NCBI GenBank assembly: GCA_902799345.1
Contig: CADBZW010000025.1
Location: forward strand, 1-33,397
Length of the DNA stretch: 33,397 bases
Direction: 5' to 3'
From: an uncultured Bacteroidia bacterium
Lineage (GTDB): Bacteria > Bacteroidota > Bacteroidia > Bacteroidales > F082
Shown here: one piece after another, positions 25,186 through 33,221 of the stretch
Numbering within the stretch: position 1 is the stretch's first letter
Layout: the number at the start of each line of letters is the position of its first letter
Position numbers and translations under genes: made by a program
The notes under the pieces: model-generated
The model's input: only the letters and a program-made list of their open reading frames with translations
The model's database searches: none
What the model was told of the DNA's origin: nothing

Positions 25186-26646
25186 ATGACTGAAAACGAA
25201 AGATCTGGCAAGCGTCCGCGCACCAGAAAGCCTGCTGATGATGAATTCCAGCAGAGAAGGTCCTTCAAATTCTATCACCGCGACGGTGACGAGGAAGGAC
25301 GCGAAGAGAGAAGTTTTGGCGACAAGCCGAGAGGTGAGCGCCGATTTGATGACAACCGTGGCGACCGTAGGTTCGGCGACCGTAAGTTCGGCGACCGTCC
25401 CCGCCGCCGCTTCGACGACGAAGAACGTGGTGAAGGCCGTCGTGACGACCGCCCGCGCCGCCGCTTCGACGATGACGAGCGTCCGCGCCGTCGTTTTGAT
25501 GACGACAAGCCGCGTGAGCGCCGTTTCCACGACGACGACCGCCCACGTCGCCGCTTCGACGACGATGAAAAACCGCGCCGTCGCTTTGATGACGACAAGC
25601 CGCGTGAACGCCGCTTCCATGACGACGACCGCCCACGTCGCCGTTTCGACGACGTTGAAAAACCCCGTCGCCGCTTTGATGACGACAAACCCCGTGGCGA
25701 ACGTCGTTTCGATGACCGCCCTCGCCGTAGGTTTGACGATGACGACCGTCCGCGCCGCCGTTTCGACGACGACAAGCCGCGTGAGCGCCGTTTCCATGAC
25801 GATGAGCGTCCCCGTGGAGGCCGCCGTTTCGACGACCGTCCGCGCCGCCGCTTCGATGACGAAGAAGAACCACGTCGTGGCCGCAAGGGCTATGTCCGCG
25901 AGAAAGACCCGCTGTACGACCGCCCGAAAGCCACTGGCGAAATCCGTTTGAATAAATACCTGGCCGACTGTGGCATCTGCTCACGCCGCGAAGCCGACGA
26001 CCTGATCAAGGCCGGCTGCGTGGAGGTGAATGGCGAAGTGATCACCACCATGGGTTACAAGGTGAAGACCGACGACAAGGTGGTGTATGGTGGCCAGACC
26101 CTCAACCGCGAGAAGCTCCGCTATATCCTGCTCAACAAGCCTAAAGGCTTTATCACCACGTCCGACGACCCCTATGAGCGCGACACCGTGATGGAACTCG
26201 TCAAGAATGCCTGCCCCGAGCGCGTCTATCCTGTGGGCCGTCTCGACAAGCAGACCACGGGCCTGCTGCTGTTTACCAACGACGGCGACCTCGCCAAGAA
26301 ACTCACCCATCCGAGCAGCGAGATCCCGAAGCTCTACCATGTCATCCTTGACAAGCCCTTGACCAAGAACGATATGCTGCGCATCTCTGAAGGCATTGAG
26401 TTGGATGACGGTCCCATCGCCGCCGACAACATCGCCTATGACCAGGATGACGACAGCAAGAAGAGCATCGGCATCGAACTCCACTCGGGCCGCAACCGCA
26501 TCGTTCGCCGCATCTTCGAACATCTCGGCTACGAAGTGACCAAACTCGACCGTGTGATGTTTGCCGGTCTCGATAAATATAAACTGCCCCGTGGCGAGTG
26601 GCGTTTCCTCACCGACCTCGAGGTAGCGAATCTGAAGAAAATCTAA
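25186..26646 (+). CDS. rluB: 23S rRNA pseudouridine synthase (RluB/RsuA family) with Arg/Asp repeat tail
   Basis: A 486-residue enzyme that isomerises a uridine to pseudouridine in 23S rRNA. The C-terminal half has an S4 RNA-binding domain (from about residue 252, IRLNKYLADCGICSRREADDLI) and the catalytic domain with GRLDKQTTGLLLFTNDG, where Asp354 is the catalytic aspartate. The first 240 residues are low-complexity: RRF followed by DD or HDD occurs 16 times, interspersed with PRRR and DDDK. At the DNA level the unit repeats with a period of 90 bp (25486, 25576, 25666). The tail should be unfolded, highly charged and able to bind RNA or ribosome. Related enzymes in Bacteroidota carry similar but variable tails. 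The start at 25186 (MTENERSGK) is favoured by the promoter position. Confidence 0.9.
   Translation: MTENERSGKRPRTRKPADDEFQQRRSFKFYHRDGDEEGREERSFGDKPRGERRFDDNRGDRRFGDRKFGDRPRRRFDDEERGEGRRDDRPRRRFDDDERPRRRFDDDKPRERRFHDDDRPRRRFDDDEKPRRRFDDDKPRERRFHDDDRPRRRFDDVEKPRRRFDDDKPRGERRFDDRPRRRFDDDDRPRRRFDDDKPRERRFHDDERPRGGRRFDDRPRRRFDDEEEPRRGRKGYVREKDPLYDRPKATGEIRLNKYLADCGICSRREADDLIKAGCVEVNGEVITTMGYKVKTDDKVVYGGQTLNREKLRYILLNKPKGFITTSDDPYERDTVMELVKNACPERVYPVGRLDKQTTGLLLFTNDGDLAKKLTHPSSEIPKLYHVILDKPLTKNDMLRISEGIELDDGPIAADNIAYDQDDDSKKSIGIELHSGRNRIVRRIFEHLGYEVTKLDRVMFAGLDKYKLPRGEWRFLTDLEVANLKKI
25396..25880 (+). repeat. Coding tandem repeats, 90-bp period
   Basis: The unit encodes roughly RRRFDDDKPRERRFHDDD; successive copies begin near 25486, 25576 and 25666 and then degenerate. 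Third-position changes between copies show that the protein pattern is maintained. Confidence 0.7.
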
Positions 26647-26687
26647 TTGCCCATGTCATTTATCTCACTTCGTATCGATGAATCTTC

Positions 26688-26767
26688 GATTTCGAGGTTT
26701 TTGACGGCATAGATACACTCCATCGTTCCTCGGTCGGTATGACATGCCGTCAAAAACCGAAGAAATC
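26688..26767. repeat. Palindromic element with long stem and nested loop
   Basis: A 15-bp perfect core (26696-26710 with 26744-26758) sits inside a longer imperfect stem reaching 26688 and 26767. The loop holds the reverse complement of the GAGGAACGA motif seen in the other elements (ATCGTTCCTCGG, 26722-26733). The left flank GAATCTTCGATTT matches that of the copy at 21293. Confidence 0.75.
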
Positions 26768-26774
26768 TATGGCT

Positions 26775-27965
26775 ATGGATAGTATTACTAAGCAGTATAT
26801 CAGGGAAAACCTGAATGCCGACGTGCCGACGCTCGCCTTGAAAAAGGCGCCCGTCGGCATTGACGTTTCTTTGGCATTGCGGCAAATTGAGGCACGACAA
26901 CTCCTGCAGAAAAAAGTGCCGTTGTGGAGCGAGAACGAAGACCTGCTCTTTCCTGCCCATCTTTCCCTTGAGCAATGCTCGTCGGAAGCCAGCGCGAAAT
27001 ACAAAGCCAGTCTGCTGCAAGGACAATCATTTACCGACTTGACAGGCGGATTGGGCGTCGACACCTATTTTATATCACAGCATTTTCAACAAGCTGAGTA
27101 TGTTGAACGGCAAACTGAACTCTGTGACTTGGCCCGACATAATTTTGAAGTGCTGAAGACCCGTGTCAACGTATGTAACGAAACGGCTGATGAGTATTTA
27201 AACCGTTGTTTACCAAAGAGTTGTATTTTTATTGACCCCGCTCGTCGCGATGCCTACGGACGCAAGGCCGTTTCTATCAGCGACTGCACACCCGATGTGG
27301 CTGCCTTGCAGGATTTGTTGCTTGAAAAGGCTGAAATAGTGATGGTAAAGCTGTCGCCCATGCTTGACATCAGCAAGGCTTTGACGGAGTTGCAGCATGT
27401 GAAGGAAGTGCATGTGGTGGCCGTCGCCAACGAGTGCAAGGAATTGGACCTTGTCATGCAACGAGGTTTTGAAGGTGAACCTCAATTTGTCTGCGTTAAC
27501 TTGTTGACTTCTCAGCCGGAGTTGAGATTCACGCAAGAGGAAGAACGCAATTGCGTAAGTCGAATTGCCGATGGGGCTTCCAATTACCTTTATGAACCTA
27601 ATCCTGCTGTGCTGAAGGCGGGATGCTTCAAACTGTTGACGCATCGATATGATGTATTTAAATTGCATAAAAACAGTAATTTATATACCTCTGTGCAACT
27701 TGTTCCCGACTTTCCAGGGCGCATTTTCGAAGTGGAAGGCTGGGCACCTTATAATAAAAAAGTACAACAGACTTTGCTTCGCGACGTGGACAAGGCCAGT
27801 ATCGCCGTGCGCAACTTCCCGCTGTCGGTGGCAGAGCTTAGGAAGTCCTTGAAAATTGGCGACGGCGATGAGACATATTTGTTTGCTACCACGTTGAAAG
27901 GGGAGCAGAAGATCATCATACGCACAAAAAAACCGCATCTTAAGATGCGGTTTCATGTGTTTTAA
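26775..27965 (+). CDS. Class I SAM-dependent methyltransferase with THUMP-like domain
   Basis: A 396-residue methyltransferase-like protein. A helical N-terminal region (to residue 70) precedes a Rossmann fold with the SAM-binding segment DLTGGLGVD (residues 88-96). It continues with FIDPARR (residues 152-158), the catalytic-loop-like segment of this family, and KLSPMLDI. The C-terminal region (about 290-390) matches the THUMP-like domain that follows such methyltransferases. The substrate, probably an RNA, is unknown. ATG 26769 would add two residues. The last ten or so codons lie in the hairpin at 27930-27953, so the extreme C-terminus (PHLKMRFHVF) is a read-through of a terminator. Confidence 0.82.
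   Translation: MDSITKQYIRENLNADVPTLALKKAPVGIDVSLALRQIEARQLLQKKVPLWSENEDLLFPAHLSLEQCSSEASAKYKASLLQGQSFTDLTGGLGVDTYFISQHFQQAEYVERQTELCDLARHNFEVLKTRVNVCNETADEYLNRCLPKSCIFIDPARRDAYGRKAVSISDCTPDVAALQDLLLEKAEIVMVKLSPMLDISKALTELQHVKEVHVVAVANECKELDLVMQRGFEGEPQFVCVNLLTSQPELRFTQEEERNCVSRIADGASNYLYEPNPAVLKAGCFKLLTHRYDVFKLHKNSNLYTSVQLVPDFPGRIFEVEGWAPYNKKVQQTLLRDVDKASIAVRNFPLSVAELRKSLKIGDGDETYLFATTLKGEQKIIIRTKKPHLKMRFHVF
27930..27953. terminator. Bidirectional terminator overlapping the methyltransferase 3' end
   Basis: AAACCGCATCTT and its exact reverse complement form a 24-bp perfect palindrome preceded by an A run. It lies before the stop codon of the methyltransferase gene and next to the stop of the convergent small gene. 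Confidence 0.75.
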
Positions 27966-27978
27966 AATTGGAAGAAAA

Positions 27979-28290
27979 TCATCTTCTGTCAGGGATTCCG
28001 AACTTGTTCCACCAGGTTTGGTCATACTTGTTCTTGATGGCTTTTTTGACCGTTTGGGTGCGATTTTTCAAGGTGTTCAAGGCAGCATGAGCCTCTTCGG
28101 TTTTCTTGCGAAGGTCCTCTTGCATCTTGTCCATTTCGGCCGAAAGTGATTCGAGGCGTTTGCAGTCTTCTTCGAGTTTCTGTATCACGCCATCCTCGAC
28201 GCCGGCCTCACGACCCAAGCGCTGGTTTCGTTTTACTCCTGTCAGAATCAGTTTTGATTTTTCAAGTTGGTCTTTAAAAATTTGATACAT
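27979..28290 (-). CDS. Small coiled-coil protein of unknown function
   Basis: A 103-residue, highly charged, almost wholly helical protein. Residues about 30-90 (KLEEDCKRLESLSAEMDKM and onward) show a strong heptad pattern of Leu and Ala between charged residues, so it should form a coiled coil. The tail DQTWWNKFGIPDRR is aromatic and basic. No signal peptide or membrane span is present, so it is probably cytoplasmic. I recognise no family. The divergent gldF lies about 100 bp away, and their -7 boxes nearly overlap. It ends 14 bp past the methyltransferase stop. Confidence 0.75.
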   Translation of the reverse strand: MYQIFKDQLEKSKLILTGVKRNQRLGREAGVEDGVIQKLEEDCKRLESLSAEMDKMQEDLRKKTEEAHAALNTLKNRTQTVKKAIKNKYDQTWWNKFGIPDRR

Positions 28291-28343
28291 GGTGTTTTAC
28301 AATTTGTATCCTTTCAATTGGGATGGTTTTAAAATTGGAAATG

Positions 28344-28351
28344 CAAAAATA
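28344..28351 (-). promoter_or_regulatory. -7 promoter box of the coiled-coil gene
   Basis: TATTTTTG on the minus strand; a CAA (TTG on the minus strand) at 28372-28374 stands 20 bp away as a -33 candidate. It overlaps the gldF promoter region. Confidence 0.5.
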
Positions 28352-28363
28352 GGAAAAAACTCG

Positions 28364-28371
28364 TATTTTTG
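28364..28371 (+). promoter_or_regulatory. -7 promoter box of gldF
   Basis: TATTTTTG fits TAnnTTTG, 21 bp before the gldF ATG at 28393. Confidence 0.5.
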
Positions 28372-28392
28372 CAAGCCAAAAAGTTTTTGCAA

Positions 28393-29124
28393 ATGTATGC
28401 TCTCTTCAAGAAAGAAATCAGCAATTTTCTCAGCTCGCTGATAGGCATCATGGTGATCGTGGTCTTCCTCCTCATCACCGGTCTTTTCCTTTGGGTGTTC
28501 CAAAGCGACTTCAACGTGCTAAACTATGGCTATGCCAACCTCGATAGCCTCTTCGTCTTGGCCCCTTGGGTGTTCCTGTTTTTGGTGCCGGCGGTGACGA
28601 TGCGCAGTTTTGCCGAGGAAAACCGTACAGGTACCATTGAGATGTTGGTCACCAAGCCTCTTTCGGACTGGCAAATCATCTGGGCTAAGTTTTTGGCGGG
28701 CGTGGCTCTCGTGTTGCTCGCGCTGATACCGACTTTCATTTACTATTTCTCGGTTTATCAATTGGGTCTGCCCAAAGGCAACCTTGACAGCGGCGGCATT
28801 TGGGGCTCTTACATCGGTCTGTTTCTGTTGAGTTCGAGTTTCGTGAGTATCGGCGTGTTCTGTAGCTCGCTGACCAACAACCAGATATTGGCTTTCATCA
28901 TCTCCGTGTTTCTCTGCGGATTCCTGCTGATAGGCTTCGAGTTCATCTATTCGCTTTCGCTGTTCGGTAGAGTCGACTTGTTCATCCAGCAGCTGGGAAT
29001 GAATGCCCACTATAGCTCGCTGAGTCGTGGCGTGGTCGACACGCGCGACGTGTTGTATTTCTTGAGTGTGATAGCGCTGTTCCTCAGTGCTACGAAATTG
29101 GTTTTGGCAAGCCGCAAATGGTAA
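28393..29124 (+). CDS. gldF: Gliding-associated ABC transporter permease GldF
   Basis: A 243-residue inner-membrane protein with six predicted spans; it is the membrane subunit of the GldA/GldF/GldG ABC-type complex. Family features are the N-terminal MYALFKKEISNFLSS, a short loop MRSFAEENRTGTIEMLVTKP between spans two and three, and the late HYSSLSRGVVDTRDVLYF. The length fits known GldF. The start at 28393 was chosen over ATG 28369 because the promoter box reaches 28371. The ATPase partner GldA is not in this window. Its stop codon is part of the Shine-Dalgarno sequence of gldG. Role in motility here is inferred, since many non-motile Bacteroidota carry these genes. Confidence 0.92.
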   Translation: MYALFKKEISNFLSSLIGIMVIVVFLLITGLFLWVFQSDFNVLNYGYANLDSLFVLAPWVFLFLVPAVTMRSFAEENRTGTIEMLVTKPLSDWQIIWAKFLAGVALVLLALIPTFIYYFSVYQLGLPKGNLDSGGIWGSYIGLFLLSSSFVSIGVFCSSLTNNQILAFIISVFLCGFLLIGFEFIYSLSLFGRVDLFIQQLGMNAHYSSLSRGVVDTRDVLYFLSVIALFLSATKLVLASRKW

Positions 29125-29132
29125 GGAGGTGA
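29122..29132 (+). promoter_or_regulatory. Near-perfect Shine-Dalgarno sequence of gldG
   Basis: TAAGGAGGTGA starts with the gldF stop codon and ends three bases before ATG 29136. The run AAGGAGGTGA pairs over ten bases with the usual 16S rRNA 3' end. It fixes the gldG start and suggests tight coupling between the two genes. Confidence 0.75.
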
Positions 29133-29135
29133 GAG

Positions 29136-30884
29136 ATGGAAAACAAGCGTAAGAATCTGAAAAAGAATCAAATTGTTGCCTTCTTGATTACGGCAGTGAT
29201 TGTGGTAGTGCTCAACGTGATTGGCTCGTTTGTCTTTACCCGTTTCGACTTGACAAGCGAGAAACGCTATACCCTGTCGCCAACGACGAAAGAAATCCTC
29301 GGCGACCTCAACGACTATGTCTATTTCAAGGTGTATCTCGAAGGAGATTTCCCTGCGGGTTTCAAGAAATTGCGCCGTGAGACCAAGGAGATGTTGGATG
29401 AATTTCGTGCCTATTCGAAATACATCGATTACGAGTTTATTAATCCTTCCGAAAGCTCCGATGCCGCTGAACGCAACGACACCTATAAGCAGCTTTATCA
29501 GGCCGGCCTGAACCCCACCGACATGGTGGTCAAGAACAGCGACGGCTCATCGAGGCAAATGGTGATTTGGCCAGGGGCTTTGGTGAGTTACCGCAACAAT
29601 ACGGAAATCGCCATCGATTTGCTTGAAAACCAGTTGGGACAGTCGTCTGAAGACGCATTGAACGCCTCGATGCAGAACCTGGAGTTCCGTCTTATCGACG
29701 CGGTGAAGAAGGTGACGCGATTGCAGAAACCTAACGTCGCTTTCATCCAAGGCCATGGCGAGTTGGGCGTGCAGGATCTGTACGACATCATCCAGACATT
29801 AGGCCAAAACTATAACGTGGATACGGTGACCATCAATGGCAGGATTGATGCTTTGATACACCGTACTCAGCACGAAGACAGGGAAGTGAAGGCCTTTGTC
29901 TCCTATGATGCCATCATCGTCGCCAAGCCAACCCAACCGTTCGACGAGAAAGACAAGTTCCTCATCGACCAGTACATCATGCATGGGGGCAAGGCGCTGT
30001 GGCTTGTGGAGCCTGTCTATGCCACCATGGACAGCCTTCAAAACCAGGAGTCGACCATTGGTTTGGAACAGGATCTTAACCTCGATGACATGCTCTTCAA
30101 ATACGGTGTGCGCCTCAACCGTGACTTGCTCCTCGATTTGAATTGCGCCGCCCTTCCCATCCGCACGGGACAGGTGGCAGGTCAGGCCCAGCTTGAGTTC
30201 TTCCGCTGGTATTATTTCCCCTTGCTGCAGGCCGCATCCGAACATCCCATGGTGCGTAACATGAATGCCATCAAGGCCGACTTTGTCAGCTCCGTGGATG
30301 CCACTACTTCTGCCAACGGCATTGAACAGATACCGTTGCTCAAGACCTCGGATTATACTAAGGTGTCGGGGACCCCTGTGTTCATCACTCTGGCGATGCT
30401 GCGTCAAGCGCCTGACAAGCGCATGTTTAGCTCCAAAGGCAAGAACGTGGCCTATCTGTTGAAAGGCACTTTCCCGTCGTTGTACGCCAACCGCATCCCG
30501 CAGGAAATCGTCGACGACCAAGCCACCGATTTTATGGAGGAAAGCAAGCCCACTGCCATGATTGTGGTGACCGATGGCGACATTATCCGTAACCAAATCG
30601 ACATCAAGCGCAAGACCCCGTTGCCCTTGGGTTATGACCAATACACGCAAAACACTTATGCCAACAAGGAATTCATCGAAAACGCCATCAGCTATTTGGT
30701 GGACGGTGAGGGCTTGATCGACATCCGCTCGCGCGAGCTGAAGGTACGTCTGCTCGATGTGACCAAAATCAACCAAGAGAGAACAAAATGGCAGGTAATC
30801 AATACCTTGGTTCCTATTGCTTTGATTATCGCTTTGGGCTTTGTCATGGCGTTCGTCCGAAAGAAAAAATATAGCAAACAATAA
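29136..30884 (+). CDS. gldG: Gliding-associated ABC transporter component GldG
   Basis: A 582-residue protein anchored by an N-terminal span (about residues 12-35) and a C-terminal span (about 551-575, VPIALIIALGFVMAFVRKKK). A large periplasmic part between them belongs to the ABC-transporter auxiliary family. Family stretches are TRFDLTSEKRYTLSPTTKEIL near residue 35 and the later IQGHGELGVQDLYDII near 205. It partners GldF, and the next gene follows after five bases. It is not a classical substrate-binding protein; its role in the complex is not settled. Confidence 0.93.
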   Translation: MENKRKNLKKNQIVAFLITAVIVVVLNVIGSFVFTRFDLTSEKRYTLSPTTKEILGDLNDYVYFKVYLEGDFPAGFKKLRRETKEMLDEFRAYSKYIDYEFINPSESSDAAERNDTYKQLYQAGLNPTDMVVKNSDGSSRQMVIWPGALVSYRNNTEIAIDLLENQLGQSSEDALNASMQNLEFRLIDAVKKVTRLQKPNVAFIQGHGELGVQDLYDIIQTLGQNYNVDTVTINGRIDALIHRTQHEDREVKAFVSYDAIIVAKPTQPFDEKDKFLIDQYIMHGGKALWLVEPVYATMDSLQNQESTIGLEQDLNLDDMLFKYGVRLNRDLLLDLNCAALPIRTGQVAGQAQLEFFRWYYFPLLQAASEHPMVRNMNAIKADFVSSVDATTSANGIEQIPLLKTSDYTKVSGTPVFITLAMLRQAPDKRMFSSKGKNVAYLLKGTFPSLYANRIPQEIVDDQATDFMEESKPTAMIVVTDGDIIRNQIDIKRKTPLPLGYDQYTQNTYANKEFIENAISYLVDGEGLIDIRSRELKVRLLDVTKINQERTKWQVINTLVPIALIIALGFVMAFVRKKKYSKQ

Positions 30885-30889
30885 TCCAC

Positions 30890-31987
30890 ATGAAGAAAAA
30901 TAACCGCATTACCCTTATTATTGCCGCATTGCTGGTGGTCATCGCCGGCGTGCTGATTTGGAACAACCGTTACCTCTCCACGATTCAAGGCGAGTCGTCG
31001 GATTTCCAAGTTTGGGATACGGCATCTGTGACTAAAATCTATCTCGCCGACCGCAGGGAAAACGAGTCGCTGTTGGAACGCCATGAGCAAGGCTGGACCT
31101 TGAATGGCACCTATAAGGCGCATCCCAAGCAGGTAAGCTATCTGTTGACCACCTTATATAAGATCCGTGTCAAGATGCCTGTGTCGGTGGCCAGTCACGA
31201 CAACATCGTCAAGCAGTTGGCCGCGCAAAGCACCAAGGTGGAGATCTATCAGATTGTGCCGACCATAAATCTGTTTGATAAGATTAAGCTGTTTTACCGT
31301 GAGAAGCGCACCAAGGTGTTTTATGTCGGTGATGCCACCATGGACAACAGCGGCACGTTTATGCTGAAAGAAGGTGCCGACAAGGCTTATATCGTTTACA
31401 TCCCTAGTTTCAGAGGCTTCATCTCGACCCGTTTCACCGCCAACCCCGACGATTGGCGTGACCATACCGTTTTCCATGCGAATTTGTCCGACATCCAGTC
31501 GGTTCAAATCGATTTCAACGAAGACCCTGAAGGCAGCTTCCGCTTAGACAACATTGGCAAACACCAGTACAAGCTCACGCGTCTTTGCGACAACCAGGAT
31601 ATGCCGTTCGATACGCTGAGGGTCATCAATTTCCTGTCGTCGTTCGGCAACCTCAAGTTCGAGGCGTTGTTCACCAACACCTTGCCGCAAGAACGTATCG
31701 ACTCCATCACGCATTCTCCTTATGTGCATAATGTGGTGCTGACCGTCAAGGATGGCACGACCCAGGACATGAAGACGTTCAGGAAGCTGGTGCTGAATGG
31801 TGTGAACGACTTTGGCGGCGACTACGGCGATGAAGACCACGACCGCATGTATGCGCTGATTGAAGACGGGGCTGACTTTGTGCTCATCCAAAACTACGTC
31901 TTCGACAAGGTGTTGCACGACGTTCGTTATTTTGACCCACGTACACCTATCTATGAAGACTCGGGATATTGGGAGGAAGTCAAATAA
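30890..31987 (+). CDS. DUF4340-type membrane-anchored protein
   Basis: A 365-residue protein with one N-terminal membrane span (about residues 7-26) and a long periplasmic region resembling DUF4340. The region contains repeated beta-rich stretches (VTKIYLADRRENESLLERHE near 45, VFYVGDATMDNSGTFMLK near 145). It starts five bases after the gldG stop, so gldF-gldG-DUF4340 form one operon, an arrangement often seen in Bacteroidota. I infer that the protein is a further periplasmic subunit of the GldFG complex. No enzyme motif is visible. Confidence 0.78.
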   Translation: MKKNNRITLIIAALLVVIAGVLIWNNRYLSTIQGESSDFQVWDTASVTKIYLADRRENESLLERHEQGWTLNGTYKAHPKQVSYLLTTLYKIRVKMPVSVASHDNIVKQLAAQSTKVEIYQIVPTINLFDKIKLFYREKRTKVFYVGDATMDNSGTFMLKEGADKAYIVYIPSFRGFISTRFTANPDDWRDHTVFHANLSDIQSVQIDFNEDPEGSFRLDNIGKHQYKLTRLCDNQDMPFDTLRVINFLSSFGNLKFEALFTNTLPQERIDSITHSPYVHNVVLTVKDGTTQDMKTFRKLVLNGVNDFGGDYGDEDHDRMYALIEDGADFVLIQNYVFDKVLHDVRYFDPRTPIYEDSGYWEEVK

Positions 31988-31995
31988 CAAGTCAG

Positions 31996-32049
31996 CCTCC
32001 TATGTCATTCCTGCATGGGCAAGTGCGTTGGAGAGGAATCTATAGGAGG
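31996..32049. repeat. Nested inverted repeat between DUF4340 gene and holB
   Basis: CCTCCTAT (31996-32003) pairs with ATAGGAGG (32042-32049), and inside it ATTCCT (32007-32012) pairs with AGGAAT (32034-32039). The core resembles the widespread GTCATTCC...GGAATC intergenic repeats. It fills the gap between convergent genes. Confidence 0.6.
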
Positions 32050-32068
32050 TGGATCAAGAAGCAATAAC

Positions 32069-33202
32069 CTATTTCTTCTTCAGCAGCCCTACCATCTTGA
32101 ACCCCACATCCGTGAAGACAATCTGTGCGTTGCCGTTACGTTCGATGTGACGTATGGCTTCCTCGAAAAGCGCAGCGATTTGTGCCAGATTGGCAGGGTT
32201 GACAAAAGGTGCAAACTTCGAGTTGAAGGTCTTTTCGTCTTCAGGTAGCATTACGATTTCCGCAAGGTTGTTGTTGAACAACAACGAGTTGCGTACGATA
32301 CGCAGGCCGTATTGCAACAACTCCTTCTGTTTCTCGCGACCTATGGTTTTGATGTTGGCTGAGAAGTCAATCAGTTCGGAATAGGCCCCACGGAAGCAGA
32401 GACGCATCCATTGCTGGAAGGTGGAGAAGAAGAACTTGTGGTCTTCAAAGTCCTTAAACGATTGGCAGGCCGTGAGCCAGTTGCCTTCCGAGACCATGGC
32501 GGCGTCATGGGCCTGCTTGGGGTCGCAGCCATAGCGTTGTTGCAAAGCCGTTTCGATGGAGGTGGTGTCGAGGGCCGGGATTTTGACCAAGGCCGTGCGC
32601 GACTTGATGGTGGCCAACAAGTCTTCGGGGTCTTCGGCGATGAGCAGGAAGACGGTCTTCTCGGGCGGTTCCTCAAGGAGTTTCAGCAGTTTGTTGGCTG
32701 TGTCGGGACGCATCTTCTCGGCCATCCAGATGATGGCGATTTTGTACTCGCCCTCGTAGGATTTCATGCTGAGTTTGCGCAGCAGCGAGGCCGCATCGCG
32801 CACCGACATATAGCCTTGCTTGTTCTCGATGTCGAGGAAGGCGTACCAGTCGTTGTCGCTGAAATAACCGTCGTTTTTCAAGGCAAACTCACGCCATTCT
32901 TCCATGAAGAGGTCCGATTCCGGGTTGCTCTTGACGCTTTTGGTGGTGTTGGTCGGAAATACGAAATGCAGGTCAGGATGCACCAATTTCTGAATCTTTT
33001 GACAGGTGGGGCACACGCCACAGCTGTCGGTCTCGGTACGGTTGGGACAGAGGATATATTGGGCGTAGGCCAAGGCCAAAGGCAGTTTCCCGCTTCCGGC
33101 AGGACCCAAAAAGAGTTGCGCGTGAGAGACATGGTTTTCCCTCACACTCTGGATAAGCCTTTGTTTAACGGCGCTTTGGCCTATGACGTCTTTGAACTGC
33201 AT
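32069..33202 (-). CDS. holB: DNA polymerase III subunit delta'
   Basis: A 377-residue clamp-loader subunit that helps place the sliding clamp on DNA. Walker A-like GPAGSGK is at residues 33-39, followed by a zinc-binding set of Cys52, Cys61, Cys64 and Cys67 (CPNR...CGVCPTC). Next come MRPDTANKLLKLLEEPP near 160, and the SRC-like SRT of the AAA+ fold (IKSRTALVKIP). The N-terminal FKDVIGQSAVKQRL is typical of the family. The gene is divergent from lysS, with a 96-bp gap carrying promoter boxes for both. Confidence 0.93.
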   Translation of the reverse strand: MQFKDVIGQSAVKQRLIQSVRENHVSHAQLFLGPAGSGKLPLALAYAQYILCPNRTETDSCGVCPTCQKIQKLVHPDLHFVFPTNTTKSVKSNPESDLFMEEWREFALKNDGYFSDNDWYAFLDIENKQGYMSVRDAASLLRKLSMKSYEGEYKIAIIWMAEKMRPDTANKLLKLLEEPPEKTVFLLIAEDPEDLLATIKSRTALVKIPALDTTSIETALQQRYGCDPKQAHDAAMVSEGNWLTACQSFKDFEDHKFFFSTFQQWMRLCFRGAYSELIDFSANIKTIGREKQKELLQYGLRIVRNSLLFNNNLAEIVMLPEDEKTFNSKFAPFVNPANLAQIAALFEEAIRHIERNGNAQIVFTDVGFKMVGLLKKK

Positions 33203-33221
33203 AGTGACTCTATTTCGGGGT

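Noticed and set aside
25396-25880. A possible CRISPR array, because of regular short repeats.
   Set aside because: The repeats lie inside a coding sequence, vary at third positions and have no unique spacers.
25171-25984. Four long frames over the rluB tail, some looking like Arg/Ser-rich or Val/Ala-rich proteins.
   Set aside because: They arise from reading the 90-bp tandem repeats in other frames; only the + frame with the downstream S4 and catalytic domain is coherent.
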